Positions 1 to 9,175 of a stretch of DNA of 64,000 nt are shown in pieces. Under the pieces are notes generated by a model that saw only the letters and a list, made by a program, of their open reading frames with translations, was not told the origin of the DNA and made no database searches. Origin of the DNA: Pseudomonas wenzhouensis (GTDB lineage: Bacteria; Pseudomonadota; Gammaproteobacteria; Pseudomonadales; Pseudomonadaceae); the NCBI RefSeq assembly GCF_021029445.1, contig NZ_CP072610.1, positions 4,092,001 to 4,156,000 on the forward strand, read 5' to 3'. Within the stretch, counting starts at the first letter, position 1, and each line of letters begins with the position of its first letter. The translations under genes and the position numbers were made by a program.

Positions 1-1
1 G

Positions 2-727
2 TGGACTTACGGCCCGCCGAAGCTGGCGCGCTATAACGGCGTCTCGGCGGTGGAAATCCTCGGTGCGCCGGCGCCCGGCTATAGCACCGGTGATGCCATG
101 GCCGCCGTCGAGGAAATCGCCTCGCAACTGCCGCAGGGCGTCGGCTACTCCTGGACCGGTCTGTCCTACGAAGAGCGCCTGGCCGGCTCGCAGACCACGG
201 CATTGTTCGTGATCTCGGCCATCGTCGTGTTCCTCTGCCTGGCAGCGCTGTACGAGAGCTGGTCGATCCCGTTCTCGGTGATGCTGGTGGTGCCGCTGGG
301 GATCATCGGCGCGCTGGCCTTCACCGAGCTGCGCGGGCTGTCCAACGACGTGTTCTTCAAGGTCGGCCTGCTCACCACCATCGGGTTGTCGGCGCGTAAC
401 GCGATTCTGATCGTCGAGTTCGCCAAGGCGCAGTACGAACAGGGCATGAGCCTCGCCGAGGCTGCCATCGAAGCCTGTCGTATGCGCCTGCGGCCGATCA
501 TCATGACCTCGCTGGCCTTCATCCTCGGCTGCCTGCCGCTGGCCATCGCCACGGGTGCCGGCGCCGGCAGCAAGCACGCCATCGGCACCGGAGTGATCGG
601 CGGCATGCTCAGCGCGATGATCCTGGCGATCTTCTGGATTCCGCTGTTCTACGTCGTGGTCTGCTCGCTGTTCGAGAAAAAGCGCCCCGAGCCGGCCCGT
701 GAAAACGAGAAGGAGGCACTGCAATGA
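2..727 (+). CDS. mexB: RND multidrug efflux transporter, MexB/AcrB type (3' end only)
   Basis: The reading frame is open from the first bases of the window, so this is the C-terminal ~241 residues of a protein that normally has about 1,045. The visible part covers the last periplasmic stretch and the C-terminal membrane half, including [38 protein letters not shown] and [15 protein letters not shown], all typical of HAE1 proton-driven RND pumps such as MexB, TtgB and AcrB. It would sit in the inner membrane and export drugs and solvents through a tripartite complex. Its stop overlaps the start of the OprM-type gene in an ATGA junction, so the two are translationally coupled. The membrane-fusion partner (MexA type) is expected just outside the window. 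The MexB rather than MexF/TtgB name rests on the adjacent OprM. Confidence 0.85.
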   Translation, partial: WTYGPPKLARYNGVSAVEILGAPAPGYSTGDAMAAVEEIASQLPQGVGYSWTGLSYEERLAGSQTTALFVISAIVVFLCLAALYESWSIPFSVMLVVPLGIIGALAFTELRGLSNDVFFKVGLLTTIGLSARNAILIVEFAKAQYEQGMSLAEAAIEACRMRLRPIIMTSLAFILGCLPLAIATGAGAGSKHAIGTGVIGGMLSAMILAIFWIPLFYVVVCSLFEKKRPEPARENEKEALQ

Positions 728-2157
728 GGCAGTCCCTGTTGTCCCTGGCCGTGGCCGCCGCTCTGCTCAGCGGCTGCAGCCTGATCCCTGACTATCAGCG
801 CCCGGATGCGCCCGTGGCGGCTGACTGGCCGCAGGGCGAGGCCTATGGCAGCGCCGCCACGGAAGGCAGCCGCGCTGCGGCTGACCTGCAATGGCGCGAG
901 TTCTTCCGCGACCCGGCGCTGCAGCAACTGGTGCAGGTGGCGCTGGAAAACAACCGCGACCTGCGCGTCGCCGCGCTGAACGTCGAAGCCTACCGCGCGC
1001 TGTACCGCATCCAGCGCGCCGATCTGCTGCCCTCGGTGGCCGCCGACGGCAGCGGCAGCCGCCAGCGCATGCCCGGTGATCTGAGCCAGACCGGCGAAGC
1101 CCGTACCAGCGGCCAGTACAGCGCCACCCTGGGCGTCAACGCCTGGGAGCTGGACTTCTTCGGCCGCATTCGCAGCCTCAGCGAGCAGGCGTTGCAGGAG
1201 TACCTGGCTACCGAACAGGCCGCGCGCAGCACGCAGATCAGCCTGGTCGCCAGCGTGGCCAGCGCCTACCTGCAATGGCAGGCCGATCTGGCCCTGCTGC
1301 AGCTGACCCAGGACACCCTGAAAACCTTCGAGGAAAGCTATCAGCTGACCCAGCGCAGCTTCGACGTCGGCGTCGCCGATGCCCTGGCCCTGAGTCAGGC
1401 ACGCAGCTCGGTGGACAGCGCGCGCGTCAGCCTGGCGCAGTACCAGCGCCTGGTCGCCCAGGATCGCAACGCCCTGATCCAACTGCTCGGCACCGGTCTG
1501 CCGGCCGACCTGCCGCAGGGGCTGAAGCTCAATGCCGATCTGCTGGAACAGGTTCCCGCCGGCCTGCCCGCCGACCTGTTGCAGCGCCGCCCCGACCTGC
1601 TGCATGCCGAGTACCGGCTCAAGGCCGCCAACGCCAACATCGGCGCGGCGCGTGCGGCGTTCTTCCCCAGCATCAGCCTGACGGCCAATGCCGGCACCGC
1701 CAGCAGCCAGTTGTCCGGCCTGTTCGACGGCGGCTCTGGTACCTGGCTGTTCCAGCCGCAGATCAGCCTGCCGATCTTCAATGCCGGCCGTCTGCGCGCC
1801 AACCTCGACTATGCCGAGCTGCAAAGCGATATCCGCGTCGCCGAGTACGAGAAGGCCATCCAGGTGGCCTTCCAGGAAGTTGCCGACCGCCTTGCCGCGC
1901 GCACCACCTATCGTCAGCAACTGGATGCCCAGCGCGCCCTGCTGGAAACCACCGAAACCTACTATGAACTGGCCGAGCGCCGTTACCGCACCGGTGTCGA
2001 CAGCTACCTGACCCTGCTCGACGCCCAACGCCAGCTGTTCAGCGTGCGCCAGCAACTGATCATCGACCGCCTGGCCCAGCTCAGCAGCGAAGTGGAGCTG
2101 TACAAGGCGCTGGGGGGTGGCTGGAGCGCTACAGGGGGCAACGCCTCGCAGGATTAA
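724..2157 (+). CDS. oprM: Outer membrane efflux channel lipoprotein OprM
   Basis: A 477-residue outer membrane factor of the TolC/NodT family. It has a lipoprotein signal ending LLSGC (acylated Cys at residue 18), then SLIPDYQRP, and two repeated OEP domains (about residues 60-260 and 270-465). Stretches such as [38 protein letters not shown] and [13 protein letters not shown] are very close to remembered OprM of P. aeruginosa, including the ending YKALGGGW. It forms the trimeric outer membrane and periplasmic tunnel for the RND pump encoded just upstream, with which it overlaps by 4 bases. A rho-independent terminator follows about 40 bases after the stop, so this is the last gene of the operon. 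Confidence 0.92.
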   Translation: MRQSLLSLAVAAALLSGCSLIPDYQRPDAPVAADWPQGEAYGSAATEGSRAAADLQWREFFRDPALQQLVQVALENNRDLRVAALNVEAYRALYRIQRADLLPSVAADGSGSRQRMPGDLSQTGEARTSGQYSATLGVNAWELDFFGRIRSLSEQALQEYLATEQAARSTQISLVASVASAYLQWQADLALLQLTQDTLKTFEESYQLTQRSFDVGVADALALSQARSSVDSARVSLAQYQRLVAQDRNALIQLLGTGLPADLPQGLKLNADLLEQVPAGLPADLLQRRPDLLHAEYRLKAANANIGAARAAFFPSISLTANAGTASSQLSGLFDGGSGTWLFQPQISLPIFNAGRLRANLDYAELQSDIRVAEYEKAIQVAFQEVADRLAARTTYRQQLDAQRALLETTETYYELAERRYRTGVDSYLTLLDAQRQLFSVRQQLIIDRLAQLSSEVELYKALGGGWSATGGNASQD

Positions 2158-2194
2158 GCGCACCCCGCGTCAAGGACGATTGCTCCAACACACC

Positions 2195-2225
2195 GCCCCC
2201 GCAGTTTTGCGGGGCCGTTTTTTTG
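2195..2225 (+). terminator. Rho-independent terminator after oprM
   Basis: A GC stem (CCCCGC / GCGGGG) around an AGTTTT-type loop is followed by a run of seven T residues. It lies shortly downstream of oprM and ends the efflux operon. Confidence 0.85.
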
Positions 2226-2253
2226 TGCGGATAAAAAGGGGGGAAACCGTTCA

Positions 2254-2275
2254 GTAGCCCGGATGAAATCCGGGG
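2254..2275 (+). repeat. REP element (GTAGCCCGGAT family)
   Basis: A single REP unit reading GTAGCCCGGATGAAATCCGG, able to fold as CCCGGAT/ATCCGGG. The same family recurs at 7482, 9063, 10705 and 40084, in several cases as inverted pairs. Confidence 0.8.
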
Positions 2276-2302
2276 CAGTGAGCGCAGCCAGGATATTCGT
2301 GC

Positions 2303-2896
2303 TCAGCCCAACCCCGCCAACAGTTGCGCACAATCGCGCGCATGCAACTCGGTCAGCTCCGGCCAGGGATTGTCCGGCAGATTGACCAGCACGCCGCGCG
2401 CCCCGGCAGCCTGGGCGCACTCCAGATCGAAGCGGTAATCGCCGACCATCACCAACGTCTGCGGTTTGACCGCCCAGCGCTCGGCCAAGTGCAGCAAACC
2501 ACCCGGATGCGGTTTGGGCGGCGCCTCGTCACGGCCGAGGATGTCATCAATCGCGAAACAATCCTCCAGGCCGATGGCCTCCAGCGTCAGCAGGGCCAGC
2601 GGATGAGCATTGCGCGTCAGAATGCCGAGCTGACAGCCGCGCTCGCGCAGGGCGCGTACCAGGTCGATGGCACCCGGCGCCGGACGCGAGGCCAGGGCCA
2701 GTTCGCGCTCATGCTCCAGCAGCCAGGCATGCTTGGCGGCGGCCTCATCCGCCGGTAGCGCGGCCAGGTGATGGAGGATGTCGTCCTCTTCGGGGATGTC
2801 CAAGGCACGCTTGATCGCGACAAAATCATGCACGGCCAGGGTCAGGGTGCCGTCCATGTCGAACACCCAATGACGTGCTTCGCGCAGTGTATTCAC
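2303..2896 (-). CDS. HAD-superfamily hydrolase (phosphoglycolate-phosphatase-like)
   Basis: 197 residues with all four HAD motifs: DMDGT (D13, D15) as nucleophile and acid, ILTRN with T94, a lysine at about 128 in PPKPHPGG, and GDYRFD at about 152-157 for Mg2+ binding. A helical cap is inserted after motif I, which is the HAD-IA layout of small-molecule phosphatases such as Gph and YjjG. The substrate cannot be read from the sequence. Its start overlaps the tesB stop by 4 bases, so the two genes form a leftward operon with tesB first. Confidence 0.8.
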   Translation of the reverse strand: MNTLREARHWVFDMDGTLTLAVHDFVAIKRALDIPEEDDILHHLAALPADEAAAKHAWLLEHERELALASRPAPGAIDLVRALRERGCQLGILTRNAHPLALLTLEAIGLEDCFAIDDILGRDEAPPKPHPGGLLHLAERWAVKPQTLVMVGDYRFDLECAQAAGARGVLVNLPDNPWPELTELHARDCAQLLAGLG

Positions 2897-3762
2897 TTCC
2901 AGTCCTCGCGCACGCGGGTCAGGCCTTCCTGCGCGGCCGAGGCCACCAGCTCGCCCTGGCGGTTGTAGATGCTGGCGCGGGAGAAACCACGGGCATTGCC
3001 GGCCCAGGGGCTGTCCATGGCGTAGAGCAGCCAGTCGTCCATGCGCAAGTTACGATGGAACCACAGCGAATGGTCGAGGCTGGCCACCTGCATGAATTTC
3101 TGGAACACCGACACACCATGCGGCTGCATCGAGGTGGTCAGCAGGTTGAAGTCACTGGCATAGGCCAGCAGGTACTTGTGCAGTTGCGGGTCATCCGGCA
3201 ACTCGCCTGCCGCGCGGAACCACACGTACTTGACCGGCTCGCAGGGCTGCGGGGCGAAGGGGTTGATCAGCGTCACCGGACGAATCTCGATCGGCTTGTC
3301 GCTGATGGCGCGCTCGCGCAGGCGTTCGGGAATCATCGGCGCCACCATGCGCGCCAGTTCGGTTTCCGATTTCAGATCCTCGGGGCCGGGCACATCCGGC
3401 ATCTGGTTCTGGTGATGAAAGCCTTCCTCGTCGTACTGGAAGGAGGCACTGCAGAAGAAGATGGGATGGCCCTTCTGCACCGCCACCACACGACGGGTGC
3501 TGAAACTGCCGCCATCGCGGGTGCGCTCGACCTGATAGACCACCGGCAAACTGGCATCACCGGGGCGCAGGAAATAACCGTGCATGGAGTGCACATGACG
3601 CGCCTCCTCGACCGTCTGGCTGGCCGCAGAGATGCATTGGCCAAGCACCTGGCCACCGAACAGTTGACGAAAACCGAGATCCTGGCTGCGGCCACGGAAC
3701 AGGTTTTCCTCGATCTGCTCCAGGCTGAGCAGCGCGACCAGATCATCGAGCACCTGGGTCAT
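2893..3762 (-). CDS. tesB: Acyl-CoA thioesterase II
   Basis: 289 residues, the usual TesB length, with two hot-dog domains. It hydrolyses medium- and long-chain acyl-CoA to free acid and CoA in the cytoplasm. Characteristic stretches are FRGRSQDLGFRQLFGGQVLG near the N-terminus, the GGSFSTRRVVAVQ segment, and LDHSLWFHR in the second domain, the family signature near the catalytic Asp-Thr-Gln set. The ATG at 3762 lies behind a GAGGAGA-type ribosome site. The downstream HAD gene overlaps its stop, suggesting co-expression. Confidence 0.92.
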   Translation of the reverse strand: MTQVLDDLVALLSLEQIEENLFRGRSQDLGFRQLFGGQVLGQCISAASQTVEEARHVHSMHGYFLRPGDASLPVVYQVERTRDGGSFSTRRVVAVQKGHPIFFCSASFQYDEEGFHHQNQMPDVPGPEDLKSETELARMVAPMIPERLRERAISDKPIEIRPVTLINPFAPQPCEPVKYVWFRAAGELPDDPQLHKYLLAYASDFNLLTTSMQPHGVSVFQKFMQVASLDHSLWFHRNLRMDDWLLYAMDSPWAGNARGFSRASIYNRQGELVASAAQEGLTRVREDWK

Positions 3763-3970
3763 GGAGTCTCTCCTCGTGCAGGGGTAGTGGGAATGCAGGG
3801 TGTGCGATGGTAAAGAATTTGGCGGCCACTGTCGGCATCTGGCGTGCCATTAACGTGCAATCAGTCGCGCAATGCCTACCCGTCACTAGGCGGGAAGCTT
3901 CGCGCCGGGGCATGGCGATTGTCTCGCCAGGCTGCGACCATAGAACGTCGCCTTGATGAGTATTGAGTGT

Positions 3971-4891
3971 ATGCCGTTACCGCTGGTCTACCACGAGGAT
4001 TACAGTCCGCCCTTCCCCAGCGGACATCGTTTCCCCATGGAGAAATTCCGCCTGCTGCGCGATCACCTGGTCGACAGCGGCCTGACCACGGATGCCGAGT
4101 TGCAACGCCCCGCACTGTGCCCGGCGGACATTCTCGCCCTGGTGCATTGCCCGGACTACATCGCCCGCTACATGGCCGGCGAGTTGTCTTATGAACACCA
4201 GCGCCGCCTAGGCCTGCCCTGGAGCGAAGCACTGGCCCAGCGCACCATACGCGCCGTGGGCGGCTCGCTGCTGACCGCCGAACTGGCACTGCGTCATGGC
4301 CTGGCCTGCCACCTGGCGGGCGGCACGCACCATGCGCACTACGATTTTCCTTCCGGCTTCTGCATCTTCAACGACCTGGCGGTGATCGCCCGCTACCTGC
4401 TCGAAGCCGGACGCGTGCAGCGCGTGTTGATCTTCGACTGCGACGTGCACCAGGGCGACGGCACCGCACGGCTACTGGAAAACGAACCCGATGCCGTCAC
4501 CGTATCCCTGCACTGCGAGCAGAATTTCCCGGCACGCAAGGCGCAGAGCGACTGGGATATTCCCCTGCCACGCGGCATGGGCGATGCCGATTATCTCAAG
4601 GTGGTCAACGACAGCCTCGGCTACCTGCTGGCGCTCTACCAGCCGGACCTGGTGCTCTACGACGCCGGTGTCGATGTGCACAAGGACGATGCCCTGGGCT
4701 ACCTGCAACTGACCGATGCAGGCCTGGCGGCACGTGACGAAGCCGTGCTGAACCACTGCCTGGGCCGTGACATTCCGGTGCTGGGGGTGATCGGCGGCGG
4801 CTACTCCAAGGACCACGCCGCCCTCGCCCGCCGCCACGGCATCCTCCATCACAGCGCCGCAAGGGTGTGGGCGGCGCGAGGGTTGCGTTGA
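3971..4891 (+). CDS. Histone deacetylase family protein (class II-like deacetylase)
   Basis: About 306 residues of the arginase/deacetylase fold. Zinc and catalytic motifs are present in order: HRFPMEKF near the N-terminus, the His pair in GGTHHAHYDFPSGFC at about 120, the metal ligands in FDCDVHQGDGT at about 156-165, YDAGVDVHKDDALG, and the C-terminal GVIGGGY. The family removes acyl groups from lysines or polyamine-type amides, and the substrate here is unknown. Upstream in-frame starts exist at 3953 (TTG) and 3956 (ATG). I prefer 3971 because family members start near MPLPLVYH, but no strong ribosome site decides it. It is monocistronic and convergent with the aminotransferase gene, the stops being 3 bases apart. 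Confidence 0.85.
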   Translation: MPLPLVYHEDYSPPFPSGHRFPMEKFRLLRDHLVDSGLTTDAELQRPALCPADILALVHCPDYIARYMAGELSYEHQRRLGLPWSEALAQRTIRAVGGSLLTAELALRHGLACHLAGGTHHAHYDFPSGFCIFNDLAVIARYLLEAGRVQRVLIFDCDVHQGDGTARLLENEPDAVTVSLHCEQNFPARKAQSDWDIPLPRGMGDADYLKVVNDSLGYLLALYQPDLVLYDAGVDVHKDDALGYLQLTDAGLAARDEAVLNHCLGRDIPVLGVIGGGYSKDHAALARRHGILHHSAARVWAARGLR

Positions 4892-4894
4892 GGA

Positions 4895-6025
4895 TCAGCC
4901 CAGCACCTTGTCCAATGCCTGCTCCAGCGTCTTCACCGTGCGGTCGATGTTGCCCAGCTTGTCCAGCCCGAACAGACCCAGGCGGAAGGTCTGGAAGTCC
5001 GCCGGCTCGTCGCACTGCAGCGGCACACCGGCGGCAATCTGCAGGCCGATGGCGGCGAACTTGGCGCCGGTCTTGATCTGCGCATCGTCGGTGTAGCAGA
5101 CCACCACACCCGGCGCCTCGAAGCCCTTGGCGGCGACGCTCTTGAAGCCGCGTGCGGCCAGCAGTGCGCGCACCCTATCACCGAGTTCCTGCTGTTGCTC
5201 GCGCACCTTGGCGAAGCCGATGGCCTTGGCCTCCAGCATGGCGTCGCGGAAACGCGCCAGGGCATCGCTGGGCATGGTGGCGTGGTAGGCATGGCCGCCC
5301 TGCTCGTAGGCCTGCATGATCTGCAGCCACTTTTTCAGGTCACAGGCGAAGCTGCTGCTCTGGGTGGCTTCGACGCGCGCCTGAGCCGCCTCACTGAGCA
5401 TCACCAGGGCGCAACAGGGCGATGCGCTCCAGCCCTTCTGCGGGGCGCTGATCAGCACGTCGATGCCGCAGGCCTGCATGTCCACCCAGAGCGTGCCGGA
5501 GGCGATGCAGTCGAGCACGAACAGACCACCGACGGCATGCACCGCGTCGCTCACCGCGCGCAGGTAGTCGTCCGGCAGGATCATGCCCGAGGAGGTTTCC
5601 ACGTGCGGGGCGAACACCACCTGCGGTTTCTCGGCGGCGATGGTCGCCAGCACCTCGTCCAGTGGCGCCGGGGCGAAGGCGGCCTGCGGGCCGTCGGCGA
5701 CCGGGCGCGCCTTGAGCACATGGGCTTCAGCAGGAATCCGGCCCATGTCGAAGATCTGCGTCCAGCGGTAGCTGAACCAGCCGTTGCGCAGCACCAGGCA
5801 CTTCTGCCCGGTGGCCAACTGGCGCGCCACCGCCTCCATGCCATAGGTGCCGCTGCCAGGCACTACTGCCACGGCATGGGCGTTATAGACTTGTTTCAGG
5901 GTGGCAGAGATATCGCGCATCACGCCCTGGAACGACTGCGACATATGGTTCAGCGAGCGGTCGGTGTAGACCACCGAATATTCGAGCAGGCCATCGGGAT
6001 CGATATCGGGGCAGATCTGGGACAT
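4895..6025 (-). CDS. Class V aminotransferase (alanine-glyoxylate/serine-pyruvate family)
   Basis: 376 residues, PLP fold type I. VVPGSGTYGMEA (about 55-66) is the phosphate-binding loop, FVLDCIASGTLW contains the PLP-ring Asp, and the lysine in ISAPQKGWSASP is the Schiff-base residue. The enzyme should move an amino group between a small amino acid such as Ala or Ser and an oxoacid such as glyoxylate, but specificity cannot be read. The frame stays open upstream to 6157, yet that extension lacks family features and runs into the start region of the divergent flavoprotein gene. ATG 6025 (MSQICPDIDPDG) is the likely start. Confidence 0.85.
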   Translation of the reverse strand: MSQICPDIDPDGLLEYSVVYTDRSLNHMSQSFQGVMRDISATLKQVYNAHAVAVVPGSGTYGMEAVARQLATGQKCLVLRNGWFSYRWTQIFDMGRIPAEAHVLKARPVADGPQAAFAPAPLDEVLATIAAEKPQVVFAPHVETSSGMILPDDYLRAVSDAVHAVGGLFVLDCIASGTLWVDMQACGIDVLISAPQKGWSASPCCALVMLSEAAQARVEATQSSSFACDLKKWLQIMQAYEQGGHAYHATMPSDALARFRDAMLEAKAIGFAKVREQQQELGDRVRALLAARGFKSVAAKGFEAPGVVVCYTDDAQIKTGAKFAAIGLQIAAGVPLQCDEPADFQTFRLGLFGLDKLGNIDRTVKTLEQALDKVLG

Positions 6026-6138
6026 AACGGGCTCCAGCCAAAAAGGTTCGGACAGAACCTGCCGCAACCCCAGGCAAATGACAAGGCCGCAAGGCACTCG
6101 GGTAGAATGCGCAGCCTTTCTCGGATCGTTCCGCCACC

Positions 6139-7377
6139 ATGACCACACGCACGTCACCCAACGCTTATCACGTCGCCATCATCGGCGGCGGCCCTGCTGG
6201 GCTGATGGCTGCCGAAGTGCTGGCGCAAGGCGGCGTGCGCGTGGAGCTGTTCGATGCCATGCCCTCGGTGGGGCGCAAGTTCCTGCTGGCCGGTGTCGGT
6301 GGCATGAACATCACCCACTCCGAGCCCAAGGACGCTTTCATCGGTCGTTACGGCGAGCGCCAGGCCGAGGTCGCGGCGCTGCTGCGCGAGTTCGACGCCG
6401 ACGCCCTGCGCCAATGGATTCATGGCCTGGGCATCGACACCTTCGTCGGCACCTCCGGCCGTGTGTTCCCCACTGACATGAAAGCCGCGCCGCTGCTGCG
6501 CGCCTGGCTGCGCCGCCTGCGCGAGCTGGGCGTGATGATCCACACCCGCAGCCGCTGGCTGGGCTGGAACGCCGATGGCAGCCTGCGCATCGCCAGCGCG
6601 GACGGCGAGCGCGCCCTGGCCGCCGATGCCTGCCTGTTGGCGTTGGGCGGTGGCAGCTGGGCGCGACTGGGCTCGGATGGCGCCTGGGTGCCGCTGCTGC
6701 AGGCGCGTGGTATCGAGGTCGCGGCGCTGAAACCGAGCAACTGCGGCTTCGAAGTGGCCGGCTGGAGCGACTATCTCAGGGCAAAATTCGCCGGGGCGCC
6801 GCTGAAAAACGTCGCCCTCAGCCTACCCGGCCAGCCTGCACGCATCGGCGAGTTCGTGCTGACTGCTAGCGGTATCGAAGGCAGCCTGGTGTACGCCTTT
6901 TCCGCCGATATCCGCCGTGTCATCGAGGCCGACGGCCAGGCGCTGATCCACCTCGACCTGCTGCCGCAGATGCCGCTGGCCAGGCTGCAGCAGGCACTGG
7001 CCAAGCCGCGCGGCAAGCACTCGATGGCCAAGCACCTGCATCGCCAGGCGGGCCTCGATGGCGTCAAGGCCGCTCTGTTGCGCGAGCTGGCGCCGGCCGC
7101 AGCCTTTGCCGAACCAGCCGATCTGGCGCCTTGGATCAAGGCGCTGCCCATCACCCTGTTGCGCACCCGGCCGCTGGATGAAGCGATCAGCAGTGCCGGT
7201 GGCGTGCCCTTCGCCCCGCTGGATGACGGCCTGATGCTCAAGGCGTTGCCCGGCGTGTTCTGCGCCGGCGAAATGCTCGACTGGGAAGCACCCACCGGTG
7301 GCTACCTGCTCACCGCCTGTTTCGCCAGTGGCCGGGTCGCGGCGCAGGGCGTACTCGACTGGTTGCAAGCCTTGTAG
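6139..7377 (+). CDS. TIGR03862-type FAD-dependent flavoprotein (HI0933/YhiN family)
   Basis: 412 residues. The N-terminus carries the dinucleotide-binding GGGPAGLMAAEVLAQGG (about 15-31), followed by GRKFLLAGVGGMNITHSEP, the hallmark of the HI0933/BaiN-like flavoproteins. The C-terminus has PGVFCAGEMLDWEAPTGGY, which completes the FAD site. Family members are soluble NAD(P)/FAD oxidoreductases, and no substrate can be assigned. It is transcribed divergently from the aminotransferase, stands alone, and is followed by REP repeats. Confidence 0.85.
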   Translation: MTTRTSPNAYHVAIIGGGPAGLMAAEVLAQGGVRVELFDAMPSVGRKFLLAGVGGMNITHSEPKDAFIGRYGERQAEVAALLREFDADALRQWIHGLGIDTFVGTSGRVFPTDMKAAPLLRAWLRRLRELGVMIHTRSRWLGWNADGSLRIASADGERALAADACLLALGGGSWARLGSDGAWVPLLQARGIEVAALKPSNCGFEVAGWSDYLRAKFAGAPLKNVALSLPGQPARIGEFVLTASGIEGSLVYAFSADIRRVIEADGQALIHLDLLPQMPLARLQQALAKPRGKHSMAKHLHRQAGLDGVKAALLRELAPAAAFAEPADLAPWIKALPITLLRTRPLDEAISSAGGVPFAPLDDGLMLKALPGVFCAGEMLDWEAPTGGYLLTACFASGRVAAQGVLDWLQAL

Positions 7378-7379
7378 TT

Positions 7380-7505
7380 TTAGGGTGGATCGGGCGGCGC
7401 CCCGCTTCAGCCCGCCCAGGCTGGCCGCTGTCGGTGGGCTAAAGCCCACCCTACGGACTGAAGCCCACCCTACGGATTGCCGTAGCCCGGATGCAATCCG
7501 GGGAA
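7380..7505. repeat. Cluster of palindromic repeats and one REP
   Basis: The stretch holds two copies of an AAGCCCACCCTACGGA unit (7441-7474), an inverted partner GTGGGCT just before them, and a GTAGCCCGGATGCAATCCGG REP at 7482-7503. It fills most of the gap between the flavoprotein and response-regulator genes. Confidence 0.75.
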
Positions 7506-7611
7506 CATCGCGCCATGCCCCCTACGCCTGAAAAATCTGAAACCGCTGTGACGTCGCTTTGCATGCAGCTATGCTCAGTCTCAGCGCTCCCCACACAGGT
7601 AATCTCCCGCC

Positions 7612-8613
7612 GTGATCCCGCTGCTGGTCTGCGACGACTCCAACATGGCGCGCAAGCAATTGATCCGCGCGCTGCCGGCTGAATGGCCGGTTACCCTCAG
7701 CCAGGCGAGCAATGGCGAGGAAGCGCTGGCCCTGATCCGTCAGGGGCAGGGCCAGGTCATGTTGCTCGACCTGACCATGCCGGTACTCGACGGCTACCAG
7801 ACACTCGCCGCACTGAAGGCCGAAGGGCTGAACACCCAGGTCATCGTGGTTTCCGGTGATGTACAGGACGAAGCCGTGCGCCGCGTGCGCGAACTCGGCG
7901 CGCTGGCCTTTATCAAGAAACCGGCCGACCCCGAGCTCCTGCGCCAGACGCTGATCGAGCTGGGCCTGTTCAATCCCCAGTCCCGCCCTGCGGCCCCCCC
8001 TCCGGCCGTTGCATTGCCAGAGCTGAAGGTGAGCTTTCGCGATGCGCTGCGCGAGGTGACCAACGTCGCCATGGGCCGCGCTGCCGCGCTGCTGGCCAAG
8101 GTGCTCGGGGTGTTCGTGCAGCTCCCTGTACCACAGGTGAACATCTTCGAGGTTAGCGAGCTGCACATGACCCTGGTCGACGCCCAGCGCGGCGAGCGCT
8201 TCAGCGCCATCTGCCAGGGTTTTATCGGCGAGGCCATCGCCGGTGAGGCGCTGTTGCTGTTCCATGATTCGGAAGTGAACGACATGGCGCGCCTGCTCGG
8301 CTGGCAGCCGAAGAACGAGGCCGAAACCTCGGAGATGCTCCTGGATCTGGCCAGCATCCTCATCGGCGCCTGCCTGGCCGGTATCGCCGAACAGCTCGAC
8401 CTGCGCTTCTCCCAGGGCCACCCGCAACTGCTCGGCCAGCACGCCAGCCTCGATCAGTTGGTGCAGGTCAACAGCAAACGCTGGCGCAAGACCCTGGCCG
8501 TGGAAATCAGCTACAGCCTGGAGGACCATGACATCCACTTCGACCTGTTGCTGCTGTTCACCGAAGACTCGATCAAACGCCTGACCGCCAAGATCGGCTA
8601 CCTGATGGAGTAA
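7612..8613 (+). CDS. Response regulator with C-terminal CheC/CheX-like domain
   Basis: 333 residues from a GTG start. Residues 1-120 form a receiver domain with the acidic pair CDDSN, the phospho-acceptor Asp53 in LLDLTMP, and Lys in FIKKPAD. After a Pro/Ala linker (about 123-137) comes a CheC/CheX-type domain. LREVTNVAMG keeps the E-x-x-N pair used by CheY-P phosphatases, while the second site reads LDLASILIG without the Asn. The protein therefore looks like a receiver fused to a phosphatase-type domain that may act on itself or on another receiver. A PAS protein gene follows 4 bases after the stop, so the two probably work together. Confidence 0.82.
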   Translation: MIPLLVCDDSNMARKQLIRALPAEWPVTLSQASNGEEALALIRQGQGQVMLLDLTMPVLDGYQTLAALKAEGLNTQVIVVSGDVQDEAVRRVRELGALAFIKKPADPELLRQTLIELGLFNPQSRPAAPPPAVALPELKVSFRDALREVTNVAMGRAAALLAKVLGVFVQLPVPQVNIFEVSELHMTLVDAQRGERFSAICQGFIGEAIAGEALLLFHDSEVNDMARLLGWQPKNEAETSEMLLDLASILIGACLAGIAEQLDLRFSQGHPQLLGQHASLDQLVQVNSKRWRKTLAVEISYSLEDHDIHFDLLLLFTEDSIKRLTAKIGYLME

Positions 8614-8617
8614 GGCC

Positions 8618-9055
8618 ATGCCCGCGCAGATCGATATCAAGGAAGTCCACTGGCTGCTGGACATCGTCCAGTGCATCGACGTCGGCGTGGTGGTGCTCGA
8701 CCGCCAGTACCGCGTCGAGGTGTGGAACGCCTTCATGGAGAACCATTCCGGGCTGGGGCCGGACCAGGCGCAGGGGCGCTCGTTGTTCGAGCTGTTCCCC
8801 GAGATCGACCGGCCCTGGCTGGAGCGCAAGGTGGAAAGCGTGGTGCAACTGGGCACCCGCGCCTTCAGCCTGTGGCAACAGCGCCCGTACCTGATGCGCT
8901 TCAAGAGCTACCAGCCGATCACCGGCCAGGCCGACTTCATGTACCAGAACGTCACCCTGCTGCCGCTGGCCGGCCAGCCGGTGGAGCATGTGTGCCTGGT
9001 GATCTATGATATGACCGCTGCAGCCGTGGCGGCGCAGGCAAACTCCAGGACTTGA
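8618..9055 (+). CDS. Small single-domain PAS protein
   Basis: 145 residues consisting of essentially one PAS domain: IVQCIDVGVVVLDRQYRVEVW, then ENHSGLGPDQAQGRSLFELFPEI, and a C-terminal VCLVIYDMTAAAV strand. There is no kinase, GGDEF or DNA-binding part. It follows the CheC-type response regulator by 4 bases and probably supplies sensing or partner binding to it. A diverged copy of its last 12 codons lies beyond the next repeat at 9126-9164. Confidence 0.78.
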   Translation: MPAQIDIKEVHWLLDIVQCIDVGVVVLDRQYRVEVWNAFMENHSGLGPDQAQGRSLFELFPEIDRPWLERKVESVVQLGTRAFSLWQQRPYLMRFKSYQPITGQADFMYQNVTLLPLAGQPVEHVCLVIYDMTAAAVAAQANSRT

Positions 9056-9062
9056 GGCTGTC

Positions 9063-9120
9063 GTAGCCCGGCTGCAATCCGCGACCGGGGCCAGATGCTC
9101 CCTGATTTCATCCGGGCTAC
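9063..9120. repeat. REPIN: inverted pair of GTAGCCCGG REPs
   Basis: A left arm GTAGCCCGGCTGCAATCC and a right arm ATTTCATCCGGGCTAC are separated by about 20 bases. This is the doublet form typical of RAYT-dispersed REPINs. Confidence 0.8.
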
Positions 9121-9125
9121 CGTTC

Positions 9126-9164
9126 TACGACATGACCGCTGCAACCGTGGCGACGCAGGCTTGA
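9126..9164 (+). pseudogene. Remnant of a second PAS-gene 3' end
   Basis: These bases read YDMTAATVATQA and a TGA stop. They match the real PAS gene end at 9005-9040 (YDMTAAAVAAQA), with two synonymous and a few replacement differences. The remnant starts right after the REPIN. It looks like the leftover tail of a tandem paralogue or of an alternative gene end displaced by the repeat. Confidence 0.55.
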
Positions 9165-9175
9165 TCAGCTAAGCC

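Noticed and set aside
649-2163. Long minus-strand frame opposite oprM
   Set aside because: A GC-skewed antisense shadow rich in Gln, Leu and Ala with no domain; oprM is certain on the other strand.
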